Source: Georgenia sp. (GTDB lineage: Bacteria > Actinomycetota > Actinomycetes > Actinomycetales > Actinomycetaceae). From it: a stretch of DNA of 9,589 bases. The notes beneath the pieces were generated by a model. It saw only the letters and a program-made list of their open reading frames with translations. It did not search any database and was not told the DNA's origin. Numbering within the stretch: position 1 is the stretch's first letter; each line of letters begins with the position of its first letter. The translations under genes and the position numbers were made by a program. This document shows, piece by piece, positions 1-6,637 of the stretch. The DNA lies in assembly GCA_027322565.1 (NCBI GenBank), contig DAHVRG010000305.1, positions 1 through 9,589 of the forward strand, in the 5' to 3' direction.

Positions 1-1215
1 GCCGAGGAGGGCGCGGCGCTCCCGCTCGGTCGGCGCCAGCTCCGCGGCCCGCCGGAGCTCGGCCGCGGCGGCGGCGTGGCGTCCGAGGCGCTGGAGCGCC
101 TCCGCGCGTGCCGCCGGGAGCAGGTGGTATCGCTGGAGGCGGGGGTCGTCGCCGAGCTCGGCCAGGGCGGCGAGAGCGGCCTCGGGTCCGTCCGCGTAGA
201 GGACGGCGACGGCGCGGTTGAACCCGACGACGGGCGAGGGCGCCACCTGCGCGAGCGCGTCGTAGAGGGCGACGACCGCGTCCCAGTCGGTCGCCGCGAA
301 CGTCGGGGCGCGGGCGTGCTGCGCCGCGATCGCCGCCTGCAGCGTGTAGGCGCCGAGGGGGGCGCGCAGCCGGGTGGCGCGGTCGAGCGCCGCGAGTCCG
401 TGGTTGATGAGCGTGCGGTCCCACCGGCTGCGGTCCTGGTCGGGCAGCAGCACGGGCTCCCCGGCCGCGTCCGTCCGGGCGGGGAAGTGCGCGGCCTGGA
501 GCTCCATGAGCGCGACGAGCCCGTGGACCTCGGGCTCGCGGGGGAGCAGCCCGGCGAGCACCCGGCCGAGCCGCATCGCCTCTGCGGCGAGCTCGTGCCG
601 CACCCACCGGTCGCCCGACGTCGCGAGGTGCCCCTCGGTGAAGACGAGGTAGACGACTTCCAGGACGGCGGGGAGACGCTCGGCGAGCTCGTCCGACTGC
701 GGGACGGCGAAGGGCACCTGCGCCTCGCTCAGCGTGCGCTTGGCCCGGGAGATCCGCTGCCCGACGGTCGGAGCCGGCACGAGGAACGCCCGCGCGATCT
801 CCTCGGTCGTCAGGCCGCCGAGCAGCCGCAGCGTGAGCGCCACCCGGGACTCACGCGGCAGCACGGGGTGGCACGCGGTGAAGACGAGGGCGAGCAGGTC
901 GTCCCGGATGGTCTCCGGGTCGTCCGGGCCTGGGGCGGCCTCCTCCTCGGTGGCAGCGAGGGTGGCGTACTTCGCGGCGAGGTTCCGCTCCCGCCGCACG
1001 AGGTCCACCGCCCGGTGCCGGGCGGTGGCCATGAGCCAGGCACCGGGCCGGTCCGGCACGCCGTCACGGGGCCACTGCTCCAGCGCGAGGTCGTTGGCGT
1101 CCTGCGCCAGCTGCTCGGCCAGCCCGACGTCCCGGACCAGGCGGGTGAGGGCGCCGACGAGGCGGGGGGACTCGATGCGCCAGACCGCCTCCACGGTCCG
1201 CCGCGCGTCGCTCAT
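1..1215 (-). CDS. ECF42-type RNA polymerase sigma factor with DUF6596/TPR C-terminal extension (3' end cut by window)
   Basis: Alternative sigma factor that should direct RNA polymerase to a small set of promoters. The frame stays open from ATG 1215 to the left edge, giving 405 codons. Seen: a sigma-2 region at about residues 12-75 (GAWLMATARHRAVD at 58-71), a sigma-4 helix-turn-helix at about 115-165 (TTEEIARAFLVPAPTVGQRI), then a long extension with DUF6596-like sequence (about 180-285, with LVFTEGH) and TPR-like helices to the end (SPVVGFNRAVAVLYADG, YHLLPAARAEALQRLG). This architecture defines the ECF42 group, whose members are about 400-420 aa, so only a few residues are probably missing. 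The start lies 3 nt after the stop of the DGPF gene and has no clear ribosome site, so translation is probably coupled. No anti-sigma gene is visible. Family knowledge holds that the extension replaces it in control. The real targets are unknown. Confidence 0.93.
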   Translation of the reverse strand, partial: MSDARRTVEAVWRIESPRLVGALTRLVRDVGLAEQLAQDANDLALEQWPRDGVPDRPGAWLMATARHRAVDLVRRERNLAAKYATLAATEEEAAPGPDDPETIRDDLLALVFTACHPVLPRESRVALTLRLLGGLTTEEIARAFLVPAPTVGQRISRAKRTLSEAQVPFAVPQSDELAERLPAVLEVVYLVFTEGHLATSGDRWVRHELAAEAMRLGRVLAGLLPREPEVHGLVALMELQAAHFPARTDAAGEPVLLPDQDRSRWDRTLINHGLAALDRATRLRAPLGAYTLQAAIAAQHARAPTFAATDWDAVVALYDALAQVAPSPVVGFNRAVAVLYADGPEAALAALAELGDDPRLQRYHLLPAARAEALQRLGRHAAAAAELRRAAELAPTERERRALLG

Positions 1216-1218
1216 CGG

Positions 1219-1659
1219 CTAGCGCGCGTCGCCGTGCTGGGCGCGGATCTGCTCGGAGAGCCGCTGCTCCTGCTTGCGGAACTCCGGGGTGAGGACGTCG
1301 GCGAAGTCCTCCGTCTCGTAGTACGGCCGGACCTCCAGCGCCTGCCACGTCCCGTCCGGGTCGGTGGGGCACCGCCTGGCCCACTCCAGCGCCTCCTCGA
1401 GCGACCGCACCTCCCAGATCCAGTAGCCGGCGATGATCTCCTTGGCCTTGGTGAAGGGCCCGTCGACGACGGAGGTGCGGCCGCCCTCGAAGACCACCTG
1501 CGCGCCGTCGGAGCTGGGTCGCAGCCCGTCCCCGCCGAGCATGACGCCGGCCTCGACGAGCTGCTGGTTGTAGGCGTTCATCGCCTCGAACATCGCGGGC
1601 GTCGGCTCGGCCTTCGCCTCGTCCTCCGGGCGGCCCTTGATCATGACGAGGACTCGCAT
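1219..1659 (-). CDS. DGPF/YCII-related domain protein, partner of the ECF42 sigma factor
   Basis: Small cytoplasmic protein of 146 aa with a YCII-like ferredoxin-type fold (PF03795). The family signature DGPFTKAKE is at residues 66-74, and the N-terminus (MRVLVMIKG) is typical. ATG 1659 is chosen because a strong AGGAG site precedes it (GAAGGAGATCGAC then ATG) and because the conserved N-terminus begins there; a longer in-frame extension up to 1926 would run through the promoter and has no domain. It is the first gene of a two-gene unit with the ECF42 sigma factor 3 nt downstream. DGPF proteins are the standard neighbours, and usual targets, of ECF42 factors. Their biochemical role is not established; YCII relatives may be hydrolase- or dehydrochlorinase-like enzymes or ligand binders. 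The gene's own upstream ECF42-type promoter suggests that the sigma factor drives both genes. Confidence 0.92.
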   Translation of the reverse strand: MRVLVMIKGRPEDEAKAEPTPAMFEAMNAYNQQLVEAGVMLGGDGLRPSSDGAQVVFEGGRTSVVDGPFTKAKEIIAGYWIWEVRSLEEALEWARRCPTDPDGTWQALEVRPYYETEDFADVLTPEFRKQEQRLSEQIRAQHGDAR

Positions 1660-1715
1660 GTCGATCTCCTTCGCATCGCGCCGCCCCGCGGTTCGGGACG
1701 GTCCGTCACCCGTCC

Positions 1716-1742
1716 GTCGAACGGGCGGCCGCAGTTTCGACA
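1716..1742 (-). promoter_or_regulatory. Candidate ECF42-dependent autoregulatory promoter of the DGPF-sigma unit
   Basis: Read on the minus strand, TGTCGA (1742-1737) is followed after exactly 17 nt by CGAC (1719-1716). As I recall it, the reported ECF42 promoter in Streptomyces has TGTCGA at -35 and CG(A/T)C at -10, and this pair matches both. The expected transcript start near 1709 leaves a leader of about 50 nt that contains the AGGAG site. The leader begins with an 11-bp palindrome at 1697-1707 (GACGGTCCGTC). The match to a motif from the same sigma group, in front of that group's own unit, makes chance unlikely, but no expression data are available. Confidence 0.75.
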
Positions 1743-1803
1743 CCGCCACACAACTCCTGTGCGCCGCCGGGGTCAATGGCTGGTGGGCGAGACGCTCCCC
1801 GGA

Positions 1804-1826
1804 CGGGCGCCCGCGTGTGCCAAGAT
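1804..1826 (+). promoter_or_regulatory. Weak candidate promoter and palindrome upstream of the cyclase operon
   Basis: The 202-nt gap at 1660-1861 separates divergent genes and must hold the operon promoter. The best -10 candidate is CAAGAT at 1821-1826, preceded by TG-N (extended -10 form, TG at 1818-1819); it keeps the key A2 and T6. No convincing -35 lies 17-18 nt upstream. Just before it is a perfect 10-bp palindrome, CGGGCGCCCG (1804-1813), which could be a repressor site or simply chance in GC-rich DNA. A transcript start near 1833 would give a leader of about 29 nt with the ribosome site GAAGGAG (1850-1856). Confidence 0.3.
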
Positions 1827-1861
1827 CACGCCGACATCCCTCACTGTCGAAGGAGACCTCC

Positions 1862-2635
1862 ATGCCTGTGCTCAGTGACCTGCTCGCGGCCCTGCGCAGC
1901 GGCGCCGTCGAGATCGTCGACCTCACGGCCCCCCTCTCGGCGCAGACCCCGATCCTCGAGCTCCCGGAGCAGTTCGGGCAGACGGCGCGGTTCGAGCTCG
2001 AGGAGATCTCGCGCTACGACGACCGCGGCCCGGCCTGGTACTGGAACAACTTCCGCACAGGGGAGCACACCGGCACGCATTTCGACGCACCCAACCACTG
2101 GGTCACCGGCCGGGAGCTCGCCGACATCGCCTCGGTCCCGGTGGGGGCGCTCGTGGCACCCGCCGTCGTCCTCGACGTCGTCGACCAGGTGGCGCAGAAC
2201 CCCGACTTCCTCATCGAGGTCGAGCACATCGAGGCGTTCGTCGCCGAGCACGGCCCGCTGCCGGATGGGGGCTGGCTGCTGTGCCGCACGGGCTGGTCCG
2301 CGCGGACCACCCAGGCGGAGATGATCAACCGGGACGACGAGGGCCCGCACAGCCCCGGCCTGTCGGCGGAGGCCGCCCGCTGGGTCGCCGAGGAGAGCCC
2401 GCTCCAGGGCATCGGGGTGGAGACCGTCGGCACCGACGCCGGCGCCGCCGGGGGCTTCGACCCGCTCTTCCCCTGCCACCACTACCTCATGGGCAGCGGC
2501 AAGTACGGGCTCTCGCAGCTGCGCAACCTCGACCGTCTCCCGCCGACCGGGGCGCTCGTCATCGCCTCCCCGCTGAAGATCGAGACCGGCTCGGGCTCGC
2601 CGACGCGCGTGCTCGCGCTCGTCGACCGGTCATGA
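1862..2635 (+). CDS. Cyclase-family metal-dependent hydrolase (kynurenine formamidase / isatin hydrolase superfamily)
   Basis: Predicted Mn/Zn-dependent amidase of the Cyclase family (PF04199), 257 aa, which is within the family's usual length. The signature HxGTHxDxPxH is complete at residues 69-79 (HTGTHFDAPNH) and supplies His69, His73, Asp75 and His79 as metal ligands or catalytic residues. It is preceded by an aromatic WYWNNF stretch (59-64) likely to line the substrate pocket. Members hydrolyse N-formylkynurenine or open cyclic amides such as isatin. No signal peptide is present, so the enzyme is cytoplasmic. ATG 1862 follows GAAGGAGACCTCC, a strong site, and begins the conserved N-terminus. 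The stop overlaps the ThDP gene's start (ATGA), so the two are surely co-transcribed and probably act in one pathway. No other kynurenine-pathway gene is nearby, so a plain tryptophan-degradation role is not supported. The substrate is inferred only. Confidence 0.9.
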   Translation: MPVLSDLLAALRSGAVEIVDLTAPLSAQTPILELPEQFGQTARFELEEISRYDDRGPAWYWNNFRTGEHTGTHFDAPNHWVTGRELADIASVPVGALVAPAVVLDVVDQVAQNPDFLIEVEHIEAFVAEHGPLPDGGWLLCRTGWSARTTQAEMINRDDEGPHSPGLSAEAARWVAEESPLQGIGVETVGTDAGAAGGFDPLFPCHHYLMGSGKYGLSQLRNLDRLPPTGALVIASPLKIETGSGSPTRVLALVDRS

Positions 2636-4269
2636 CCCGCGTCGCCGACGCCGTCGGCCGCGCCCTCGTCGCCGCCGGTGTCGACCACGTCTTCGCGGTC
2701 GTCGGGTCGGGGAACTTCCACGTGACCACCGCGATGGCGGCCGCGGGGGCCCGGTTCGTCGCCGCCCGGCACGAGGGCGGCGCGGCCACCATGGCCGACG
2801 CCTACGCCCGCACGGCCGGGCGGCCCGCCGTCCTCACGGTCCACCAGGGCTGCGGCCTCACCAACGCGGTGACGGGGATCGCCGAGGCCGCCAAGTCCCG
2901 GACCCCCCTCCTCGTCCTCGCGCCCGAGGCGGTGACCCCGACGTCGAACTTCCACGTCGACCAGGAGGCCCTCGCAGGCGCGGTCGGTGCGGTAGCGATG
3001 CGGGCCGCGGACCCGGCCACCGCCGTCGCCGACGCCCTGGCCGCCCTCGCGGTCGCCCGCGACGACCGGCGCACCGTCGTGCTCAACCTCCCGCTCGACG
3101 TCCAGGAGGCGCCCGCCCCCGTCCCGGCCCCCCCCGCCGACCTGGCGACGGCGGCGGCCGCGCCCCGCCCTGTCGCGGCCGAGGACGCCGAGCGGCTCGC
3201 CGCGGCGCTGCGGGAGGCCCGCCGGCCGGTCTTCGTCGCCGGGCGCGGGGCCCGCTCCGCGGCCGCTCGGGACGCCCTCGTCGCGCTCGCCGACCGGTGC
3301 GGTGCGCTGCTCGCCACCTCGGCCGTCGCCAAGGGGCTGTTCCGAGGCAACCCGTGGTCGCTCGACGTCTCGGGTGGCTTCTCCTCCCTGCTGGCGGCCG
3401 AGCTCATCGCCGGCGCGGACCTCATCGTCGGGTGGGGCTGCGCGCTGAACATGTGGACCATGCGCCACGGGCGCCTCATCGCCCCGGAGGCCGCCGTCGT
3501 CCAGGTGGACGACACCCCCGAGGCGCTGGGTCGGCACCGGTCGCTGAGCCTCGGCGTCGTCGGCGACGTCGCGGTGACCGCACACGAGGTGACCGAGCGC
3601 CTCGCCGCCCACGCGGGGGACGGGTACCGCAGCGCCGAGCTGCGCAGCCGGTTGGCGGCCGAGGTGCGGTGGCGCGACGTCCCCTACACCGACCGGACCG
3701 GCGACGGACGGATCGACCCCCGCACGCTGACCACCGCGCTGGACGACCTGCTCCCGGCCGAGCGTGTCGTCGCGGTGGACTCCGGGAACTTCATGGGCTA
3801 CCCGAGCATGTACCTCGACGTCCCGGACGAGCAGGGCTTCTGCTTCACCCAGGCCTTCCAGGCTGTAGGCCTCGGGCTGGCCACCGCGGTCGGCGCCGCC
3901 CTGGCCCGGCCGGACCGCCTGCCCGTCGCGGCGCTGGGTGACGGCGGTGCGCTCATGGGGGCGGCCGAGCTCGACACGGTGCGCCGCCTCGGGCTGCCCA
4001 TGGTCGTCGTCGTCTACAACGACGACGCGTACGGCGCCGAGGTGCACCACTTCGTCGGTGAGGACCACACGACGGTGACCTTCCCGCCCACCGACGTCGC
4101 CGCCGTCGGCGCCGGCTACGGCTTCACGGCACTGACCGTGCGTTCGCCGGACGACCTCGCCGGTGTCCGGGAGTGGCTCGCCGGGCCGCGGGACCGGCCG
4201 CTGCTCATCGACGCGAAGGTGGTGGCCGACGAGCCGTCATGGTGGCTGGCGGAGGCCTTCGGGCACTGA
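2632..4269 (+). CDS. Thiamine-diphosphate-dependent enzyme, acetolactate synthase / benzoylformate decarboxylase superfamily
   Basis: 545-aa enzyme with the usual three domains: ThDP-pyrimidine binding (about 1-165), a central Rossmann-like domain (about 185-320) and ThDP-diphosphate binding (about 360-535). Visible residues are Glu48 in RHEGG, which activates the cofactor, and the metal/diphosphate motif GDG at 436-438 ending with Asn463 in VVVYNDD. The reaction should be decarboxylation of a 2-keto acid, with or without carboligation. His71 in TVHQGCG stands where acetolactate synthases usually have Ser/Gly-rich sequence and where benzoylformate decarboxylase has its catalytic His70; Ser26 also matches. 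The second BFD histidine (His281) has no exact counterpart: Thr276 aligns, with His279 close by. This favours a decarboxylase over a true acetolactate synthase, which would also usually sit with a small subunit gene. ATG 2632 overlaps the cyclase stop and lacks its own ribosome site, implying translational coupling. Confidence 0.9.
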   Translation: MTRVADAVGRALVAAGVDHVFAVVGSGNFHVTTAMAAAGARFVAARHEGGAATMADAYARTAGRPAVLTVHQGCGLTNAVTGIAEAAKSRTPLLVLAPEAVTPTSNFHVDQEALAGAVGAVAMRAADPATAVADALAALAVARDDRRTVVLNLPLDVQEAPAPVPAPPADLATAAAAPRPVAAEDAERLAAALREARRPVFVAGRGARSAAARDALVALADRCGALLATSAVAKGLFRGNPWSLDVSGGFSSLLAAELIAGADLIVGWGCALNMWTMRHGRLIAPEAAVVQVDDTPEALGRHRSLSLGVVGDVAVTAHEVTERLAAHAGDGYRSAELRSRLAAEVRWRDVPYTDRTGDGRIDPRTLTTALDDLLPAERVVAVDSGNFMGYPSMYLDVPDEQGFCFTQAFQAVGLGLATAVGAALARPDRLPVAALGDGGALMGAAELDTVRRLGLPMVVVVYNDDAYGAEVHHFVGEDHTTVTFPPTDVAAVGAGYGFTALTVRSPDDLAGVREWLAGPRDRPLLIDAKVVADEPSWWLAEAFGH

Positions 4270-4290
4270 GCGGCGCCGCGGCGGCCGGCC

Positions 4291-4304
4291 GTGCTCCGAA
4301 GCAC
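4291..4304 (+). other. Small hairpin in the spacer between the ThDP and amidohydrolase genes
   Basis: The 83-nt spacer 4270-4352 holds GTGCT-CCGA-AGCAC (5-bp stem, 4-nt loop) and, just upstream, the perfect palindrome GCGGCGCCGC at 4270-4279. There is no T-run, so this is not a standard terminator. It could weakly reduce readthrough, or serve as an RNA-processing or stability element that sets a lower level for the third gene. It could equally be chance. Confidence 0.25.
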
Positions 4305-4352
4305 CCCTGCCGTGGGACCATGAGCCCGGACGCATGTGAGGAGGAGGACGCC

Positions 4353-5570
4353 ATGGACCGGTCCCGGCTCGCGGAGACGGCGGGCACCACCGGCGCCATC
4401 GCGCGGGCGGTCGCCGCGCACGAGCAGGCCGTCGTCGAGCTGAGCCGGACGATCCACCGGCTTCCGGAGCTGGCCTTCACCGAGCACCGGGCGGCGCGCG
4501 CGGTCACCGAGCTGCTCGCCCGGGCGGGCTTCGCCGTCGAGGCCGGAGCGGGTGACCTGCCCACCGCGTTCACGGCGACGGTGGGACAGGGGCCGGTGAC
4601 CGTGGCGATCTGCGCCGAGTACGACGCACTGCCGACCATCGGTCACGGCTGCGGCCACCATCTCATCGCCGGGGCCGCGGTGGCCGCCGCCCTCGGTCTC
4701 CAGCCCGTCGCCGACGATCTCGGCCTGCGCGTCAAGGTCGTCGGCACCCCCGCCGAGGAGCACGGTGGCGGGAAGGTCGTGCTCCTCGAACGGGGCGTGT
4801 TCGACGACGTCGACCTCACGCTCATGGTCCACCCGCTCCCGCGCAACCACGGCTACAACCCGCGGGGCACGACGTCGCAGGCGGTGGGCCGCTACCGCGC
4901 GACCTTCAGCGGGCGCGGCGCCCACGCCGCCGCAGCGCCGCAGCGCGGCGTCAACGCCGCCGACGCGGCCGTCGTCGCGCAGGTCGCCATCGGACTGCTG
5001 CGTCAGCAGCTCCCGGCGGACCACCGCGTCTCCGCCGTCGTCGCCCACGGGGGCGACGCGACGAACATCATCCCCGAGACCGCGATCGTCGACTTCGAGT
5101 GCCGGGCGTTCACCATGCCGGAGTTCGACGACCTCTACGGGCGGGTCCGGCGCTGCTTCGAGGCCGGCGCACTCGCCACCGGCGCGACTCTCCGGATCGA
5201 GCCGACCGAGCCGGTCTACGAGCCCCTCACGCACGACGACGTGCTGTGCCGCCACTGGGAGGGCGCATTGGCGACCCTCGGCTACGACACCACCCCCGGC
5301 GGCGCCCCGCGTGGCGGGTCGACAGACATGGGCAACGTCTCACGCGTCGTCCCCTCCCTCCACCCGTGGTTCAGCCTGCCGACGACCGACGCCCCCATCC
5401 ACACCGCCGAGTTCGCGGCGGCCGGCGACCAGGACGCCGCCTACGCGGCCATGCTCGACGCGGCGACCGCCCTGGCCCTGACGGCCGCCTCGGTCGTCTC
5501 GGCCCCCGAGGACGTCGCAGCCCTCCGGGCGGCGCGCACCGCACTGGCTCAGAGCGCCGGGGCCATGTAG
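4353..5570 (+). CDS. M20-family amidohydrolase, AbgB / PM20D2-like
   Basis: Cytoplasmic metal-dependent amidase or carboxypeptidase of 405 aa, close to the usual length of M20D enzymes. Seen: ICAEYDALPTIGHGCGHH (86-103) with the metal-binding Cys100 and His102; GTPAEEHGGGK (131-141) with the catalytic Glu pair 135-136; the metal-ligand His160 (MVHP); the dimerisation-domain signature GAHAAAAPQRGVNAADAA; GSTDMGNVSRVVPSLHP; and the last metal-ligand His350 in PIHTAEF. The AEYDALP and STDMGNVS forms match p-aminobenzoyl-glutamate hydrolase AbgB and PM20D2 rather than the plant-type auxin-conjugate hydrolases. Residue 103 is His, where the family usually has Asp or Asn. An in-frame ATG at 4320 exists, but GGAGGAG 7 nt before ATG 4353 decides the start. 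It probably belongs to the operon with the two upstream genes (83-nt gap, same strand). The substrate is not readable; an N-acyl or peptide-like amide is likely. Confidence 0.9.
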   Translation: MDRSRLAETAGTTGAIARAVAAHEQAVVELSRTIHRLPELAFTEHRAARAVTELLARAGFAVEAGAGDLPTAFTATVGQGPVTVAICAEYDALPTIGHGCGHHLIAGAAVAAALGLQPVADDLGLRVKVVGTPAEEHGGGKVVLLERGVFDDVDLTLMVHPLPRNHGYNPRGTTSQAVGRYRATFSGRGAHAAAAPQRGVNAADAAVVAQVAIGLLRQQLPADHRVSAVVAHGGDATNIIPETAIVDFECRAFTMPEFDDLYGRVRRCFEAGALATGATLRIEPTEPVYEPLTHDDVLCRHWEGALATLGYDTTPGGAPRGGSTDMGNVSRVVPSLHPWFSLPTTDAPIHTAEFAAAGDQDAAYAAMLDAATALALTAASVVSAPEDVAALRAARTALAQSAGAM

Positions 5571-5968
5571 CGCAGCTCCCACACGTGGCCGTCGGGGTCG
5601 GTGACGGCGGCCCCGTGCAGGTCCTCGCCCTCCGGCCCCGTCACGTCGGCAAGGTCGGCCGGGTAGCGGTGCCGCGAACCGCCGTTCGCCAGTGCGGCCG
5701 CCACGAAGGCGTCGGTCTCCTCCCGGGAGGACATCGACAGGCAGTTGAGCACCTGGGTGGTCACCCGCGGGTCGGCGATCGGGGTGGAGACGAAGTCGGC
5801 GAACCGGGTGTGGTCCAGCGCCATGACGTAGATCGTCGGGGAGACGACGATGCAGACGCAGTGCTCGTCGGAGAAGGTCTCGTTCACCGCAAACCCCACA
5901 CCGGTGTAGAAGCGCCGGGTGGCCGCCAGGTCACGCACCGGGAGGTTGACGAAGATCATGCGGTCCAT
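5549..5968 (-). CDS. VOC-family protein (glyoxalase / bleomycin-resistance fold)
   Basis: 139-aa single-unit VOC protein (vicinal oxygen chelate; glyoxalase I, fosfomycin/bleomycin resistance, extradiol dioxygenase superfamily). The first beta-alpha-beta-beta-beta module begins at MIFVNLPVRDLAATRRFYTGVGF (4-26), and the second ends with the family signature DPDGHVWE (124-131), whose Glu131 is the usual C-terminal metal ligand. Such proteins bind small molecules or act as lyases, isomerases or resistance proteins; the sequence does not say which. ATG 5968 is preferred, with AGAGG about 10 nt upstream; an in-frame ATG three codons later (5959) is possible and has no better site. Its 3' end overlaps the amidohydrolase gene by 22 nt on the opposite strand. 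It is divergent from a PhnB-like VOC gene, with 154 nt between them. Confidence 0.88.
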   Translation of the reverse strand: MDRMIFVNLPVRDLAATRRFYTGVGFAVNETFSDEHCVCIVVSPTIYVMALDHTRFADFVSTPIADPRVTTQVLNCLSMSSREETDAFVAAALANGGSRHRYPADLADVTGPEGEDLHGAAVTDPDGHVWELRYMAPAL

Positions 5969-6045
5969 GGGGGACGTCCTCTCTCACGGCCTCGAGGCGG
6001 GTCGTTCCGCCCCATGACCCGACCGACCCCTGTGGCGTGGCAAAG

Positions 6046-6067
6046 TCATCGCGGACCGCGTCGATGA
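6046..6067. promoter_or_regulatory. Imperfect inverted repeat between the divergent VOC genes, candidate operator
   Basis: The 154-nt region 5969-6122 must hold both divergent promoters. At 6046-6067 the outer arms TCATCG and CGATGA are exact inverted repeats 10 nt apart. Inside is the 11-bp palindrome CGCGGACCGCG (6050-6060), offset by one base. This is typical of a dimeric regulator site, but GC-rich DNA yields such palindromes by chance. CAAAGT (6041-6046) is the best -10-like hexamer for the plus strand. The ribosome site for the PhnB-like gene is GAAGGAG (6106-6112). Confidence 0.35.
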
Positions 6068-6122
6068 GTTCCGTGCTCGGCGCCGGTCGGTAGGGGAGGA
6101 CCGCCGAAGGAGAGGAACACCC

Positions 6123-6599
6123 ATGCCCACCATCCAGACCTGTCTGTGGTTCGACGCCGAGGGCCTCGAGGCAGCCGAGTTCTACGTCTCGGTCTTCCCG
6201 CGCTCGCAGATCCTCGACGTCACCCGCTGGAGCGCGGCCGACCCCGAGCTCGAAGGGCGGCCGCTGACCGTGAGCTTCCGGCTCGACGGCCGTGACTTCG
6301 TCGCCCTCAACGGCGGCCCCGGCAGGCCGTTCACCGAGGCGGTCTCGCTCCAGGTCGACTGCGCCGACCAGGCGGAGGTGGACCACTACTGGGAGCGGCT
6401 GCTCGAGGGCGGCGGCCGGGAGTCGCGGTGCGGCTGGCTCACCGACCGCTACGGCCTCTCCTGGCAGATCGTGCCCGTGCGGATGCAGGAGCTCCTGGGC
6501 GACCCCGACCCGGGACGCGCCAAGCGCGCCATGGAGGCCATGCTCGAGATGGTCAAGATCGACATCGCCGCCGTCGAGCGCGCGGCGGACGCGGCATGA
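6123..6599 (+). CDS. PhnB-like VOC protein (3-demethylubiquinone-9 3-methyltransferase-like domain)
   Basis: 158-aa protein of the PhnB-type VOC family (PF06983). The opening MPTIQTCLWFDAEGLEAAEF, the FYVSVFP...I sequence that follows, and DRYGLSWQIVP with a later helical tail (GRAKRAMEAMLEMVKIDI) are all characteristic. Despite the database name, there is no methyltransferase fold; members are glyoxalase-like proteins of mostly unknown substrate. ATG 6123 follows GAAGGAGAGGAACACCC, a strong ribosome site. The gene is first in a unit with a SigG-like ECF sigma factor: its TGA overlaps an ATG at 6596 that is in frame with that sigma gene. Pairing of PhnB/DGPF-type proteins with ECF factors carrying C-terminal extensions is a recurring actinobacterial pattern. 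Confidence 0.92.
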   Translation: MPTIQTCLWFDAEGLEAAEFYVSVFPRSQILDVTRWSAADPELEGRPLTVSFRLDGRDFVALNGGPGRPFTEAVSLQVDCADQAEVDHYWERLLEGGGRESRCGWLTDRYGLSWQIVPVRMQELLGDPDPGRAKRAMEAMLEMVKIDIAAVERAADAA

Positions 6600-6637
6600 G
6601 CGTCCTCGTCGGCAGCCGTCGCAGTTCGGCTACGGGG

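Noticed and set aside
1845..1850. Plus-strand TGTCGA upstream of the cyclase as a second ECF42 promoter
   Set aside because: A -10 at the required 17-nt spacing would fall inside the coding region at 1868, where no CGAC or CGTC is present, and the hexamer abuts the ribosome site.
76..1878. Long plus-strand open frame opposite the sigma-DGPF genes (600 codons)
   Set aside because: It is antisense to two clear gene families, its product is Arg/Gly-rich low-complexity sequence with no motif, and long antisense frames are expected in DNA with GC-rich third positions.
1862..2635. Naming the cyclase gene kynB
   Set aside because: The HxGTHxDxPxH motif is shared by the whole superfamily, and no kynureninase or tryptophan dioxygenase gene is nearby.
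2482..4068. Minus-strand open frame of 528 codons opposite the ThDP gene
   Set aside because: The composition is Gly/Arg/Asp-rich without any domain, and the plus strand encodes a complete ThDP enzyme with all catalytic motifs.
4320..4352. ATG 4320 as start of the amidohydrolase
   Set aside because: The added 11 residues are acidic and unconserved-looking, and the strong GGAGGAG site lies between this ATG and 4353, positioned for the latter.
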